64,000 nt of DNA, taken from Marinobacter sp. X15-166B (GTDB lineage: Bacteria > Pseudomonadota > Gammaproteobacteria > Pseudomonadales > Oleiphilaceae). The position numbers and the translations under genes are program-made. The DNA lies in contig NZ_MEIY01000001.1 in the NCBI RefSeq assembly GCF_001752365.1, forward strand, positions 581,179-645,178, in the 5' to 3' direction. This document shows positions 27,717 to 35,507 of the stretch, piece after piece. The stretch's first letter is position 1; each line of letters begins with the position of its first letter. The notes under the pieces are model-generated. The model worked only from the letters and a program-made list of their open reading frames with translations, made no database searches and was not told where the DNA came from.

Positions 27717-28733
27717 ATGTTGAATCTCACCACACTGCTTACCGAGCGCAAGCTGATTATGGTTGGTGGTAAAGGCGGCGTGGGCAAAACCACCACCGCT
27801 TCCGCGCTGGCTCTCGCCGCGGCCAATCAGGGGCGGCGGGTTTTGCTGGTGTCCACCGATCCGGCCCACAGTCTGGCGGATGCGTTTGATCGCAACATTG
27901 GCGGCCAGATCACCCGGATGGCCGCCAACCTTGACGCGCTGGAACTTGATCCGGAGGAAGAGGTCGACGCTTATCTGGAGCGGGTGATGCGCCAGATGCG
28001 CCGCTACGCCGGCCCCGACCAGGTCAATGAGTTACGACGGCAATTGCGTCTCAGCAGCCAGTCTCCGGGCGCCCAGGAAGCCGCCATTCTGGAACGCATG
28101 GCGCGGCTGATTGAAGACAGCGAACAGGAGTACGATCTGCTGGTGTTCGACACGGCGCCCACCGGTCATACCCTGCGTCTGCTCACACTGCCGGAGATCA
28201 TGGCCGCCTGGACCGACGGCTTGCTGAAACACAACAAACGCTCGGAAAAACTGGGCAAGGCGCTCGCCCACCTGACGCCGGCGAAAAGCGTGGATACGCC
28301 GTTTCAGGACCCTACCCGGAACGCCACTGAAGGCATGGACAAGCGCAGCAAAGAGCTGACTGAAACCCTGTTGAAGCGGCAGCGGCTGTTCCAGCGAACC
28401 CGCCGCACGCTTAACGATGCCGATCACACCGCGTTTTTGTTTGTCCTGACCCCGGAAAAATTACCCATCCTGGAAACCCGGCGGGCGATCGACTCGCTCA
28501 ACGAGGCCAATATCCCGGTTGCGGGCGCGATCGTGAATCGCATCATGCCCAAGCCGGGCACCGATGAATTCTGGGCGGCCCGTTATGAGCGCCAGCAACG
28601 GCACCTGGAAGAAATCGCCGAAAAACTGGCGGGCGTCGACACGGCCCGGTTGCCGCTGATGGCTCAAGACGTGCAAGGGCTGGCGCAACTGGAGGCTTTC
28701 GCCCAGGCGTTGACCGGTTCACGGGAGTTTTAG
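27717..28733 (+). CDS. ArsA/Get3-family ATPase, single domain and cysteine-free
   Basis: 338-residue cytosolic SIMIBI ATPase with a deviant Walker A (GGKGGVGKTT, residues 17-26), switch I-like STDPAHSLADAF, switch II-like FDTAPTGHTLRLL and the A-loop-like IVNRIMP. There is one ATPase domain only. The protein contains no cysteine at all, so it has neither the arsenite-binding cysteines of ArsA nor the CxxC zinc pair of Get3, and arsenic export is unlikely. It is linked to the CC-ending protein and CstA, so a chaperone or maturation role for those is a reasonable guess. ATG 27717 is preceded by a weak ACGGAG. The stop overlaps the convergent nsrR by four bases. Confidence 0.85.
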   Translation: MLNLTTLLTERKLIMVGGKGGVGKTTTASALALAAANQGRRVLLVSTDPAHSLADAFDRNIGGQITRMAANLDALELDPEEEVDAYLERVMRQMRRYAGPDQVNELRRQLRLSSQSPGAQEAAILERMARLIEDSEQEYDLLVFDTAPTGHTLRLLTLPEIMAAWTDGLLKHNKRSEKLGKALAHLTPAKSVDTPFQDPTRNATEGMDKRSKELTETLLKRQRLFQRTRRTLNDADHTAFLFVLTPEKLPILETRRAIDSLNEANIPVAGAIVNRIMPKPGTDEFWAARYERQQRHLEEIAEKLAGVDTARLPLMAQDVQGLAQLEAFAQALTGSREF

Positions 28734-29167
28734 CCGACCTGCAACAGCCGCAACAATTGCGGCTGTTGACCCTGCGGTAAAATATCCGCAAGCGTGTATC
28801 GGTCCAGGGTTTCCAGAAAGGCCTGCAGGGCTTCAGCCAACACGCCTTTCAGCCCACAGACCGGGGTGATTTTGCACCGTTGGCCGTCGGCGAAACACTC
28901 CACCAGATTGAAGTCTTGTTCGGTCTGCCTCACCAGTGCGCCAACATTGATTTCCGCCGGCGCCATACGCAACCGCATGCCGCCGTGTTTTCCCCGCACG
29001 GTCTCGATATAACCCTGCAGGTTCAGCTGGTGCACCACTTTCATCAGGTGGTTTCTGGAGATCTGATAGCCATCGGCGATTTGCTGGATCGTGGTCAGCC
29101 CGTCCCCCTGCACCGCCAGATACATCAACACGCGCAGGGAATAATCGGTATATCGAGTGATATGCAT
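28730..29167 (-). CDS. nsrR: Rrf2-family nitric-oxide-sensing repressor
   Basis: 145-residue Rrf2 protein with an N-terminal winged helix (MHITRYTDYSLRVLMYLA) and three Fe-S ligand cysteines at C91, C98 and C104, matching NsrR (E. coli 91/96/102). It binds an iron-sulfur cluster that NO destroys, releasing NO-defence genes. A TTGGAG ribosome site precedes ATG 29167. It is the last gene of a three-gene leftward unit with ybaN and a small membrane protein; a candidate NsrR box at the head of the unit suggests autoregulation. Confidence 0.9.
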   Translation of the reverse strand: MHITRYTDYSLRVLMYLAVQGDGLTTIQQIADGYQISRNHLMKVVHQLNLQGYIETVRGKHGGMRLRMAPAEINVGALVRQTEQDFNLVECFADGQRCKITPVCGLKGVLAEALQAFLETLDRYTLADILPQGQQPQLLRLLQVG

Positions 29168-29197
29168 TCAAATACTCCAATAAACGGTCATCGCCCC

Positions 29198-29554
29198 CTA
29201 GCGGGGGGGACGCGACACCAAAAAGGCGGCCAGGCTACAAAAAAACACGGCAAGAAACACCAACAGGCCGATGTGCGCACCACCCATATACAGGGTCACC
29301 CAGCTGATTGACAACATGAGACAGGCCAGCCATTTGGCCCGCGTCGGGACGGCTCTGTTGTCGCGCCAATTGCGCACCATTGGCCCATAGCGGTGATGAG
29401 TATCCAGCCAGTGGGCGAACTCCGGCGAGCCGCGACTGGCACACCAGGCCGCGAACAACACAAAGGGTGTGGTAGGAAGGAGCGGCAGAACCACCCCGGC
29501 TGCGCCCAGGCCCAGACTCAGGTAAGCCAGCAACCGATACACCCTATGCCTCAT
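29198..29554 (-). CDS. ybaN: YbaN-family (DUF454) inner membrane protein
   Basis: 118-residue membrane protein with three hydrophobic segments. The family signature is AAGVVLPLLPTTPFVLFAAWC, followed by a charged loop (HWLDTHHRYGPMVRNWRDNRAVP) and a C-terminal pair of helices. The function is unknown. It lies 30 bases upstream of nsrR and 21 bases downstream of the small membrane gene on the same strand, so an operon is likely. Confidence 0.85.
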   Translation of the reverse strand: MRHRVYRLLAYLSLGLGAAGVVLPLLPTTPFVLFAAWCASRGSPEFAHWLDTHHRYGPMVRNWRDNRAVPTRAKWLACLMLSISWVTLYMGGAHIGLLVFLAVFFCSLAAFLVSRPPR

Positions 29555-29575
29555 GGCCCGGGCCCCCTGTGTTTT

Positions 29576-29773
29576 TCAATGAACCGGTTGCCCCAGAGAC
29601 TTTAACGACACCGGCCGGGTAACATAAGAAATTTTGATGCCGGTAGCAAAAAGCAGGGTGCCTAGGTGGGCCGCGATCTGCATTGGCATCGAAAATTGCT
29701 CCGCCAGCGGGTAAGCCAGCAAGACAGCCCCAATAAGGCAACGATAAAGAACAGCATGGCTCGATTGGAGCAT
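29576..29773 (-). CDS. Small hypothetical membrane protein in the nsrR unit
   Basis: 65-residue protein with two hydrophobic segments (about residues 8-24 and 31-50) and no recognised family. ATG 29773 lacks a clear ribosome site, and with the predicted promoter the leader would be about nine bases, close to leaderless. It is supported by its compact fit ahead of ybaN and nsrR and by a candidate promoter/NsrR box on top of its start. It could still be a chance frame. Confidence 0.5.
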   Translation of the reverse strand: MLQSSHAVLYRCLIGAVLLAYPLAEQFSMPMQIAAHLGTLLFATGIKISYVTRPVSLKSLGQPVH

Positions 29774-29817
29774 TCAAAATGCATGTTCAAGTTACACCCG
29801 CAAAGTGCAAGGATCAA
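29765..29817 (-). promoter_or_regulatory. Candidate promoter with NsrR box for the small-protein/ybaN/nsrR unit
   Basis: On the minus strand TTGATC (29812-29817) and TAACTT (29789-29794) are spaced 17 bases, placing the transcription start near 29782. The 23-base stretch 29765-29787, core GCATTCAAAATGC, matches the NsrR consensus (half AAGATGYATTT) at 16 of 22 informative positions by my alignment, and 10 of 11 in the half facing moaA. It would cover the start site, fitting repression. Confidence 0.5.
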
Positions 29818-29982
29818 GATGGAAATCGCCCCGGATCAACGTCAATTGATCAGCGCCGCGCCGGCCGCCTTCCTGGTGTTTGCGGCCCCCTCCTCCAAGG
29901 TACTCCCCACTGGGTATCACCCTGATGGTTTAAATCTGGCATACTGAGGCCCAAATGCTGAACATAATAAGAGAGATATGAC

Positions 29983-30975
29983 ATGCCCAAAGCTCCTTTA
30001 ACCGACCGCTTTGGCCGCACCATCGACTACGTGAGGCTATCGGTTACCGATCGTTGCGACTTTCGCTGTGTGTACTGCATGTCTGAAGACATGACTTTTT
30101 TACCACGGAAACAGGTACTGACTCTTGAGGAAATCGCCCGTCTGGCGCGCACTTTCAAGAGCCTTGGCACCGAAAAGATTCGCCTGACCGGCGGTGAACC
30201 TTTGGTGCGCAAGGATATTGTCGGGCTGGTCGAGGAAATCGGCGCATTAGGGCTGCGTGACTTTGCCATGACCACCAACGGCAACCAGCTCACCAGACTG
30301 GCCGAACCACTGCGCCAAGCGGGCCTGCACCGCCTCAATATCAGCCTCGACACCCTGGACGCCGAGCGGTTCCGCACCATCACCCGCACCGGCAACCTTC
30401 AGCGGGTACTGGACGGGCTCGATGCCGCCCGTGACGCGGGTTTCAAGCGCCTCAAACTCAACACGGTCATCATGAAAGGCCGCAACGATGATGAGGTGAC
30501 CGAGTTGGTGGAGTTTGCACGCGCCAAACAGGTCGACATCAGTTTTATTGAAGAAATGCCCCTCGGTGAGATCACCGCACACGATCGCGGTGAAAGCCTG
30601 TGCAGCAGCGACGAAGTGCGCGCGCTCATAGAACAGCGCCACGAACTTCTGCCCACCACCGACGACACCGGTGGCCCGGCACGTTATTACCGCATGGCCG
30701 ACAGCCCGATCCGGGTCGGGTTTATTTCCCCCCATTCCCACAATTTCTGCGCCACCTGCAACCGGGTACGCGTGACCGTGGAAGGTCGCTTGCTGTTGTG
30801 TCTGGGCAACGAGCACTCGGTAGACTTGCGACGGGTGTTGCGGGGGTATCCGGAAGACGACGGACATTTGCGGCAAGCGATCATCGATGCGATGGATCTG
30901 AAGCCGGAGCGTCACCATTTCAGCAGTGAAGGGGAGGTACAGATTTTGCGTTTTATGAATATGACCGGGGGATGA
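29983..30975 (+). CDS. moaA: GTP 3',8-cyclase (molybdenum cofactor biosynthesis)
   Basis: 330-residue radical SAM enzyme that turns GTP into 3',8-cyclo-dihydro-GTP, the first step of molybdopterin synthesis with MoaC. The N-terminal cluster cysteines are C25, C29 and C32; the C-terminal GTP-site cluster cysteines are C256, C259 and C273 ([10 protein letters not shown]); the C-terminal Gly-Gly needed for activity is present. A GAGAG-type ribosome site precedes ATG 29983. No other moa gene is in the window. Its neighbourhood with nsrR suggests a link to molybdoenzymes of nitrogen-oxide respiration (inference). Confidence 0.97.
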   Translation: MPKAPLTDRFGRTIDYVRLSVTDRCDFRCVYCMSEDMTFLPRKQVLTLEEIARLARTFKSLGTEKIRLTGGEPLVRKDIVGLVEEIGALGLRDFAMTTNGNQLTRLAEPLRQAGLHRLNISLDTLDAERFRTITRTGNLQRVLDGLDAARDAGFKRLKLNTVIMKGRNDDEVTELVEFARAKQVDISFIEEMPLGEITAHDRGESLCSSDEVRALIEQRHELLPTTDDTGGPARYYRMADSPIRVGFISPHSHNFCATCNRVRVTVEGRLLLCLGNEHSVDLRRVLRGYPEDDGHLRQAIIDAMDLKPERHHFSSEGEVQILRFMNMTGG

Positions 30976-30979
30976 ACAC

Positions 30980-31035
30980 GCCCCACCGGTGCAGTGGGGC
31001 ACGTCAGACCGTCTGGGCCGTGCCCCGCTTCGGGG
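30980..31035. terminator. Two hairpins between convergent moaA and cytochrome c genes
   Basis: GCCCCAC/GTGGGGC (30980-30986 and 30994-31000) and CCCCG/CGGGG (31023-31027 and 31031-31035) lie in the 61-base space between the two convergent genes. The second is followed on the plus strand by a short TTTA and begins right after the stop codon on the minus strand. They probably form a weak bidirectional terminator. Confidence 0.55.
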
Positions 31036-31036
31036 T

Positions 31037-31354
31037 TTACAGGCTCAACACCCACTCGGCCAGAGCCTTGGCCTCTTCTTCGGTGACCGCGTTAGGCGGC
31101 ATGGGGACTGGCCCCCAAACACCCGAAGAACCGTTTTTGATGTGCCCCGCCAGCAGTTCAACAGCGCCTTCCTGATCGGCGTATTTTGCGGCCACGTCTT
31201 TCAACGCCGGGCCCACCAGTTTGCTGTCAACCATATGACAGGCCACACACGGCTTGCTCTTGAACAAGGCTTCGCCGTCGGCGGCATTGGCCAGCAGGGG
31301 TGCCGCGAACAGCGGCAGAACTGCCAGTGCGGTCAACAATCGTGATGTTTTCAT
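31037..31354 (-). CDS. Small periplasmic class I cytochrome c
   Basis: 105-residue c-type cytochrome with a signal peptide (cleavage after LLANA), one CVACH haem-binding motif (C36-H40) and Met85 (PVPMPP) as likely sixth ligand, as in cytochrome c551/c5-type electron carriers. ATG 31354 follows GAGAGGAAACG, a good ribosome site; the longer frame to 31384 is not needed. A minus-strand TATAAT at 31384-31389 is a candidate -10. The redox partner is unknown. Confidence 0.9.
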   Translation of the reverse strand: MKTSRLLTALAVLPLFAAPLLANAADGEALFKSKPCVACHMVDSKLVGPALKDVAAKYADQEGAVELLAGHIKNGSSGVWGPVPMPPNAVTEEEAKALAEWVLSL

Positions 31355-31588
31355 CGTTTCCTCTCTCATTGGGTTGCTCACCAATTATAGCCCGAGCTAC
31401 AACCAGTGTTACGCAGAAATGCGACCAGACGCAACTGAATTTTATGACCAGGGAGGCCAGCGGTTGACCTGCATCGCCCCCCCTATATCGGCACGGGTTT
31501 CAGCATTTCAACCCGTCAACGGGAGAAGCCTGTCGGCTATATGTCCGGATGGACGTTCTGGGTACGGCCAGGGTCGGTCACCTGTTGC

Positions 31589-32110
31589 CTAAAGCGGCAT
31601 AAACCATGCCAGAAACAGTGGTTCGGCACCCGGGTTGAGGTCGCCCAGGCCACCATTGGAAAGATGAAAAAATTCCACGGCCAGGCGCATGTGATTGTGA
31701 AACTCATAGCCAAGGCGAATCCCCGAGCGAAATTCCAGATCATGACCGAGCTTGATGTCCCGTCCATCGTTGAACACCCCCAGACCAAAACTGGGGGTCA
31801 GTACCCAACGGCCGGCGAGTTGGAAATCCCTTGCCAGATCCGCGAACACAAAGGTGGAACCATTCTCCGAGCGTGCCGCGCCTATCGACGGCGCCAGCTG
31901 CCACCGCGTTCCGGGCCGGAACCGGTATTCCAGTTTGTACACCAGCGGGTCGTCAATCTCGCCATCCAACACGGCAATATGGCCCACCGCGAAGGACAGA
32001 TACCGGCTGGCGTGCCCGGCCGAGACACTCTGCGGGGTCAGACACAAGGCAAGCGCAATCAGGCAATGCGTCAGCTGTACTCTTGCTGAATAATCTGTTG
32101 TCGCTTCCAT
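31589..32110 (-). CDS. pagL: PagL-type lipid A 3-O-deacylase (acyloxyacyl hydrolase family)
   Basis: 173-residue outer-membrane beta-barrel enzyme that removes the 3-O acyl chain from lipid A. A signal peptide ends at about residue 31 (SVSAG). The catalytic triad is visible as H149, S151 and E163 (FFHLSNGG, then NPGAE), with the same spacing as His126/Ser128/Glu140 of Pseudomonas PagL. The mature chain is of normal length for an eight-stranded barrel. The ribosome site before ATG 32110 is weak. It would alter outer-membrane endotoxin; regulation is not visible. Confidence 0.88.
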   Translation of the reverse strand: MEATTDYSARVQLTHCLIALALCLTPQSVSAGHASRYLSFAVGHIAVLDGEIDDPLVYKLEYRFRPGTRWQLAPSIGAARSENGSTFVFADLARDFQLAGRWVLTPSFGLGVFNDGRDIKLGHDLEFRSGIRLGYEFHNHMRLAVEFFHLSNGGLGDLNPGAEPLFLAWFMPL

Positions 32111-32234
32111 TCGAGTTTCGTCCAGAATCCTACTCGCAGGCTTATCAGTATAGCCGCTAACATTCCCTTTACATGTCGCCCACCCGTGCTAGGATCATTT
32201 TCAGCAAATGAATCCTGCACAATCAGGGCAGCGA

Positions 32235-33515
32235 ATGGCTTTTCAACGACATGTCTGGCTGGCATCTATTCTGGCGTTGACAGCCTCAGCGCTGGTGCAC
32301 GCGCAGGCTCCAACCATCAACCTGTACACCTTTGATTCTTCGCTGGAAAACGGCCAAGGTGCGGATGCAGGCATCCAGTCCGACATCGGCGACAAAATTA
32401 CCAAACGGGTGATCTGCGCGGCCAACAAGGCCGGCTGGCACACCAACATCAAGACCGTGCCCCCCAAGCGGGCGCTGTATTCGCTGCGCAATCAACTGGT
32501 TGATGGCTACTTCGCGATCAGTGCCTCCCACGAGCTGGCGCCCTATGCCATCCGGTCTGAGCCGATTGCGCTGGAAAAATGGTATCTGTATTCCCGCCTG
32601 CCGGACGCCAAGGTGGACGTTTACGATATGGGCACCGTCGCCGGCAGTAACGAAGAACGGTGGCTGGAGCGCAACGGTTACCGCATCAAACTGCGTGTGT
32701 CCGCAGAACACCAGCTGCTGGCACTGCTGTTCAAGAAACGCATCGACACTGCAGTCTTTGATGAAGCAAGAATGGCGTACATTGTGCAAACCGCGCCCCC
32801 GGCCCAACGGCAACCGCTTTATCGCCAGTTCCTGCGGTTTGCCCCCATGTACCTGTATGTCAGTTATGGGTTTGCGGCCCAGCACCCCGGGTTCCTCAAA
32901 CGCTTCAATCACCATCTGCGTGGCTGCGGCAGTGACGTGTACCAACTGAACGACACCAAAAAAACGCTCGTCAGAACTCTGGCGCAAACCTATCTGGACG
33001 ATCTCATGTCGACCGGGATCCCCCAGGCGGCACTCAGTCAGGAGCCCGGGGTCTCCAGCTTTACCGACATATTGGCCGCGGACTCCACCTGGCATGCCCT
33101 CGCCCCCGAGTTTGCCAGCCGGCAGGCGGTTGAGCTGCTCGCGCGGCCGGCTTCCAGACAATTGGCCGAATGGCAGCGGCAATCCCGGGGGGTTATCCGT
33201 GAAGTGTTTATTACCGACGATGCGGGCACGCTGGTGGCCAGCAGTCAGTTAACGTCCAATTTCTGGATGGGCAACAGAGACGACTTCAAGGAAGCCGCCA
33301 GGGGCGAGAGCGGCGAGTTTTTCATCGACCCGATTCATTTCGACTCCTCCTCCGGTTACTTTGTCACCTTTGTGACGACTCCCCTGCGTTCCCCGTCAAC
33401 CGGCCGGCTGCTCGGCCTGATTGCCTTTGCCATCGACGCCGAAACCATAATGTTGCCCAGTGGGTTACAGGATGACCCTGGCTATTCGCACGCCCCCTCC
33501 GGCGCAGTTCCCTGA
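32235..33515 (+). CDS. Periplasmic solute-binding domain fused to a PDC/Cache sensor domain
   Basis: 426-residue exported protein. After a signal peptide (ending near VHAQA) residues 30-240 form a family-3-like solute-binding domain (RALYSLRNQLVDGYFAISAS, LFKKRIDTAVFDEARMAYIV). From about residue 305 a PDC/Cache-type fold begins (REVFITDDAGTLVASSQLTSNFWMGNRDDFKEA, then YFVTFVTTPL), which normally senses ligands outside the membrane in kinases or chemoreceptors. Here no transmembrane helix or output domain follows. ATG 32235 (AGGG six bases upstream) is preferred to ATG 32208. No transport genes adjoin it. Target unknown. Confidence 0.75.
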   Translation: MAFQRHVWLASILALTASALVHAQAPTINLYTFDSSLENGQGADAGIQSDIGDKITKRVICAANKAGWHTNIKTVPPKRALYSLRNQLVDGYFAISASHELAPYAIRSEPIALEKWYLYSRLPDAKVDVYDMGTVAGSNEERWLERNGYRIKLRVSAEHQLLALLFKKRIDTAVFDEARMAYIVQTAPPAQRQPLYRQFLRFAPMYLYVSYGFAAQHPGFLKRFNHHLRGCGSDVYQLNDTKKTLVRTLAQTYLDDLMSTGIPQAALSQEPGVSSFTDILAADSTWHALAPEFASRQAVELLARPASRQLAEWQRQSRGVIREVFITDDAGTLVASSQLTSNFWMGNRDDFKEAARGESGEFFIDPIHFDSSSGYFVTFVTTPLRSPSTGRLLGLIAFAIDAETIMLPSGLQDDPGYSHAPSGAVP

Positions 33516-33524
33516 CAGAGCGGC

Positions 33525-34505
33525 TTAATGGCGCCGGCCACCGCGTTTGGCTGGCGCCCCGCCGGGTTTCGGACCAGACCGGCCGCCGGGCCGGTTGCCG
33601 GGTCTGGCCCCCGGCCTGCCCGCCGGACGCGCAGGTCGGCCGTTGCCCCGGTTGGCAGGTTTGCCCGCCGGTTGGCCCCGGCCCTTCCCTCTGGGAGCCG
33701 TGTTACCGGGGGGCTGCCCCTGTGCCGGCCGGCGGGGCCTGGTTTTCCGGGCCCGCTGGCTGACCGCGTTGGGGGCCGCTTCCGAGGACGACCCTCGGAT
33801 GGACTCCAGCAGGGTATTCAATTCGTTCTCGGTCAGATCCCGCCACTCACCCACGGGCAGTCCCTTGAGATTGACGTTCATGATCCGCACCCGCTCCAGC
33901 GCGGTGACCTCGTAACCGAAGTAGGCACACATGCGCCGGATCTGCCGGTTCAGTCCTTGCACCAGGGTCATGCGCAGGACAAAACGGGATTCCCGCTCGA
34001 CCTTGCATTTTTTGGTACGGGTGCCGAGTATGGGCACCCCACCCGCCAGCCCGGCCACCAGCTCATCGGTCACCGGCCGGTCCACCGTGACCAGATACTC
34101 TTTTTCGTGATCGTTACCGGCCCGCAGAATCTTGTTGACCAGATCACCGTTACTGGTCAGAAAAATAAGCCCTTGCGAATCCTTGTCCAGACGCCCGATG
34201 GGGAAGATGCGCTCACTGTGCTTCACAAAGCGGACAATATTGTCGCGTTCGGCGCTGTCCGTGGTGCTGACAATACCCACCGGTTTGTTTAACGCGATGA
34301 AGATCAGCGCCTCTTCCGCCCTGGGCTCGATCTCCCTGCCATTCACGCGCACCCGGTCCCCGGCCAGTACCCGATCACCAATAACCGCGCGCCGGCCGTT
34401 GATGAACACGTTGCCCTGCTCAATAAACCGGTCAGCTTCGCGGCGCGAGCATATACCGCTTTCACTGATGTATTTGTTTAACCGGGTCGAGGTTATGGTG
34501 TGCAT
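33525..34505 (-). CDS. rluF: 23S rRNA pseudouridine(2604) synthase, long basic tail
   Basis: 326-residue RsuA/RluF-family pseudouridine synthase. An S4 RNA-binding domain ([21 protein letters not shown]) precedes the catalytic domain with the Asp in [10 protein letters not shown] and the conserved [16 protein letters not shown]. RluF modifies U2604 of 23S rRNA and tRNA-Tyr. After about residue 235 comes a Pro/Gly/Arg/Lys-rich disordered tail of about 90 residues, probably for RNA binding. The gene is convergent with the solute-binding/PDC gene, ten bases apart. Confidence 0.92.
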   Translation of the reverse strand: MHTITSTRLNKYISESGICSRREADRFIEQGNVFINGRRAVIGDRVLAGDRVRVNGREIEPRAEEALIFIALNKPVGIVSTTDSAERDNIVRFVKHSERIFPIGRLDKDSQGLIFLTSNGDLVNKILRAGNDHEKEYLVTVDRPVTDELVAGLAGGVPILGTRTKKCKVERESRFVLRMTLVQGLNRQIRRMCAYFGYEVTALERVRIMNVNLKGLPVGEWRDLTENELNTLLESIRGSSSEAAPNAVSQRARKTRPRRPAQGQPPGNTAPRGKGRGQPAGKPANRGNGRPARPAGRPGARPGNRPGGRSGPKPGGAPAKRGGRRH

Positions 34506-34640
34506 GGAACTCCCGTAGCTTTGGTTGAGGTGGGCGTGTTGCTATTATCCCTGCTTTGAATCGGTTCAGCCAGAAGCCCTCCTGCGCAACCATCCGCGCT
34601 TGATGTCCTCCGGTCCCTCCCGCCACTGATGCAGGGTTCT

Positions 34641-35498
34641 ATGAAAACACCTAAAAGATTACAACCGCTGGTTGATGATGGTCTGATTGACGAAGTGCTG
34701 CACCAGCTTATGAGCGGCAAAGAAGCCCAGGTTTATGTGGTGCGCTGCGGTGACAGCATTCGCTGCGCGAAAGTCTTCAAGGAAGCCAGACAACGCAGTT
34801 TCAAACAGGCGGTGCAGTATCAGGAGGGGCGCAGGGTACGCAACAGCCGGCGTGCCCGGGCCATGAGTAAAAAAACCCGCTATGGCCAACAAGAGCAGGA
34901 AAACGCCTGGTTGAATGCCGAGGTCGATGCGCTGTACAAGCTGGCCGCCTCCGGCGTGCGCGTACCCGAGCCGCTGGGGTTTGTAGACGGCGTGTTGCTG
35001 ATGGAGCTGGTGTCGGACGCCGACGGCAAAGCCGCTCCACGAATGGACGACCTGACCCTCACCGCCGACCAGGCACGGGCTTACCACGCCCAGGTGGTCG
35101 CCGAAGTTGTGCGCATGCTCTGTGCGGGGTTGATTCACGGCGACTTGTCCGAATTCAACGTGTTGCTGGACAGCCACGGCCCGGTGATCATTGATCTGCC
35201 GCAGGCGGTGAATGCCGCCGGCAACAACAGCGCCGAGTTTATGCTGGAGCGGGATGTGGCCAATATGCGTCGTTTCTTTGGTCGCTTCGCCCCCGAGCTG
35301 TTGCACACCGAGTACGGTAAAGAGATCTGGGCGCTGTACCAGGCCGGCAAGTTGCACCCCGATCAGAAACTCACCGGCTGCTTCGAGCACAACAGAGCGA
35401 GCGCAGACGTTGTCGAACTGATGGCGGTGATCGACGCCGCCCAACAGGAAGAAACCGACCGGCTGCAGCGGTTGCGGGCGGCGGAACAGGACGACTGA
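34641..35498 (+). CDS. RIO-family serine/threonine protein kinase
   Basis: 285-residue RIO1-like atypical kinase of the bacterial PA4780 type. The N-terminal segment (DDGLIDEVLHQLMSGKEAQVYVV) contains the ATP-binding strand, the Lys is in CAKVFKEA, the catalytic loop is HGDLSEFNVLL and the metal Asp is in IIDLPQAV. ATG 34641 follows AGGG; the in-frame ATG at 34629 has no ribosome site. Substrates of bacterial RIO kinases are unknown, although ribosome or stress roles are suspected. It is divergent from rluF. Confidence 0.9.
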   Translation: MKTPKRLQPLVDDGLIDEVLHQLMSGKEAQVYVVRCGDSIRCAKVFKEARQRSFKQAVQYQEGRRVRNSRRARAMSKKTRYGQQEQENAWLNAEVDALYKLAASGVRVPEPLGFVDGVLLMELVSDADGKAAPRMDDLTLTADQARAYHAQVVAEVVRMLCAGLIHGDLSEFNVLLDSHGPVIIDLPQAVNAAGNNSAEFMLERDVANMRRFFGRFAPELLHTEYGKEIWALYQAGKLHPDQKLTGCFEHNRASADVVELMAVIDAAQQEETDRLQRLRAAEQDD

Positions 35499-35507
35499 AC
35501 CGGCCGG

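Noticed and set aside
27717..28733. Arsenite-pump ATPase (ArsA) of an ars operon
   Set aside because: No cysteine in the protein, only one ATPase domain, and no arsB, arsC or arsR nearby.
29834..29851. FNR/Dnr site upstream of moaA
   Set aside because: The palindrome is GATCAA-N6-TTGATC, the reverse orientation of the TTGAT-N4-ATCAA FNR site.
29666..29947. 93-codon plus-strand frame upstream of moaA
   Set aside because: No ribosome site, no domain, and it lies over the predicted promoter of the nsrR unit and the 65-residue gene.
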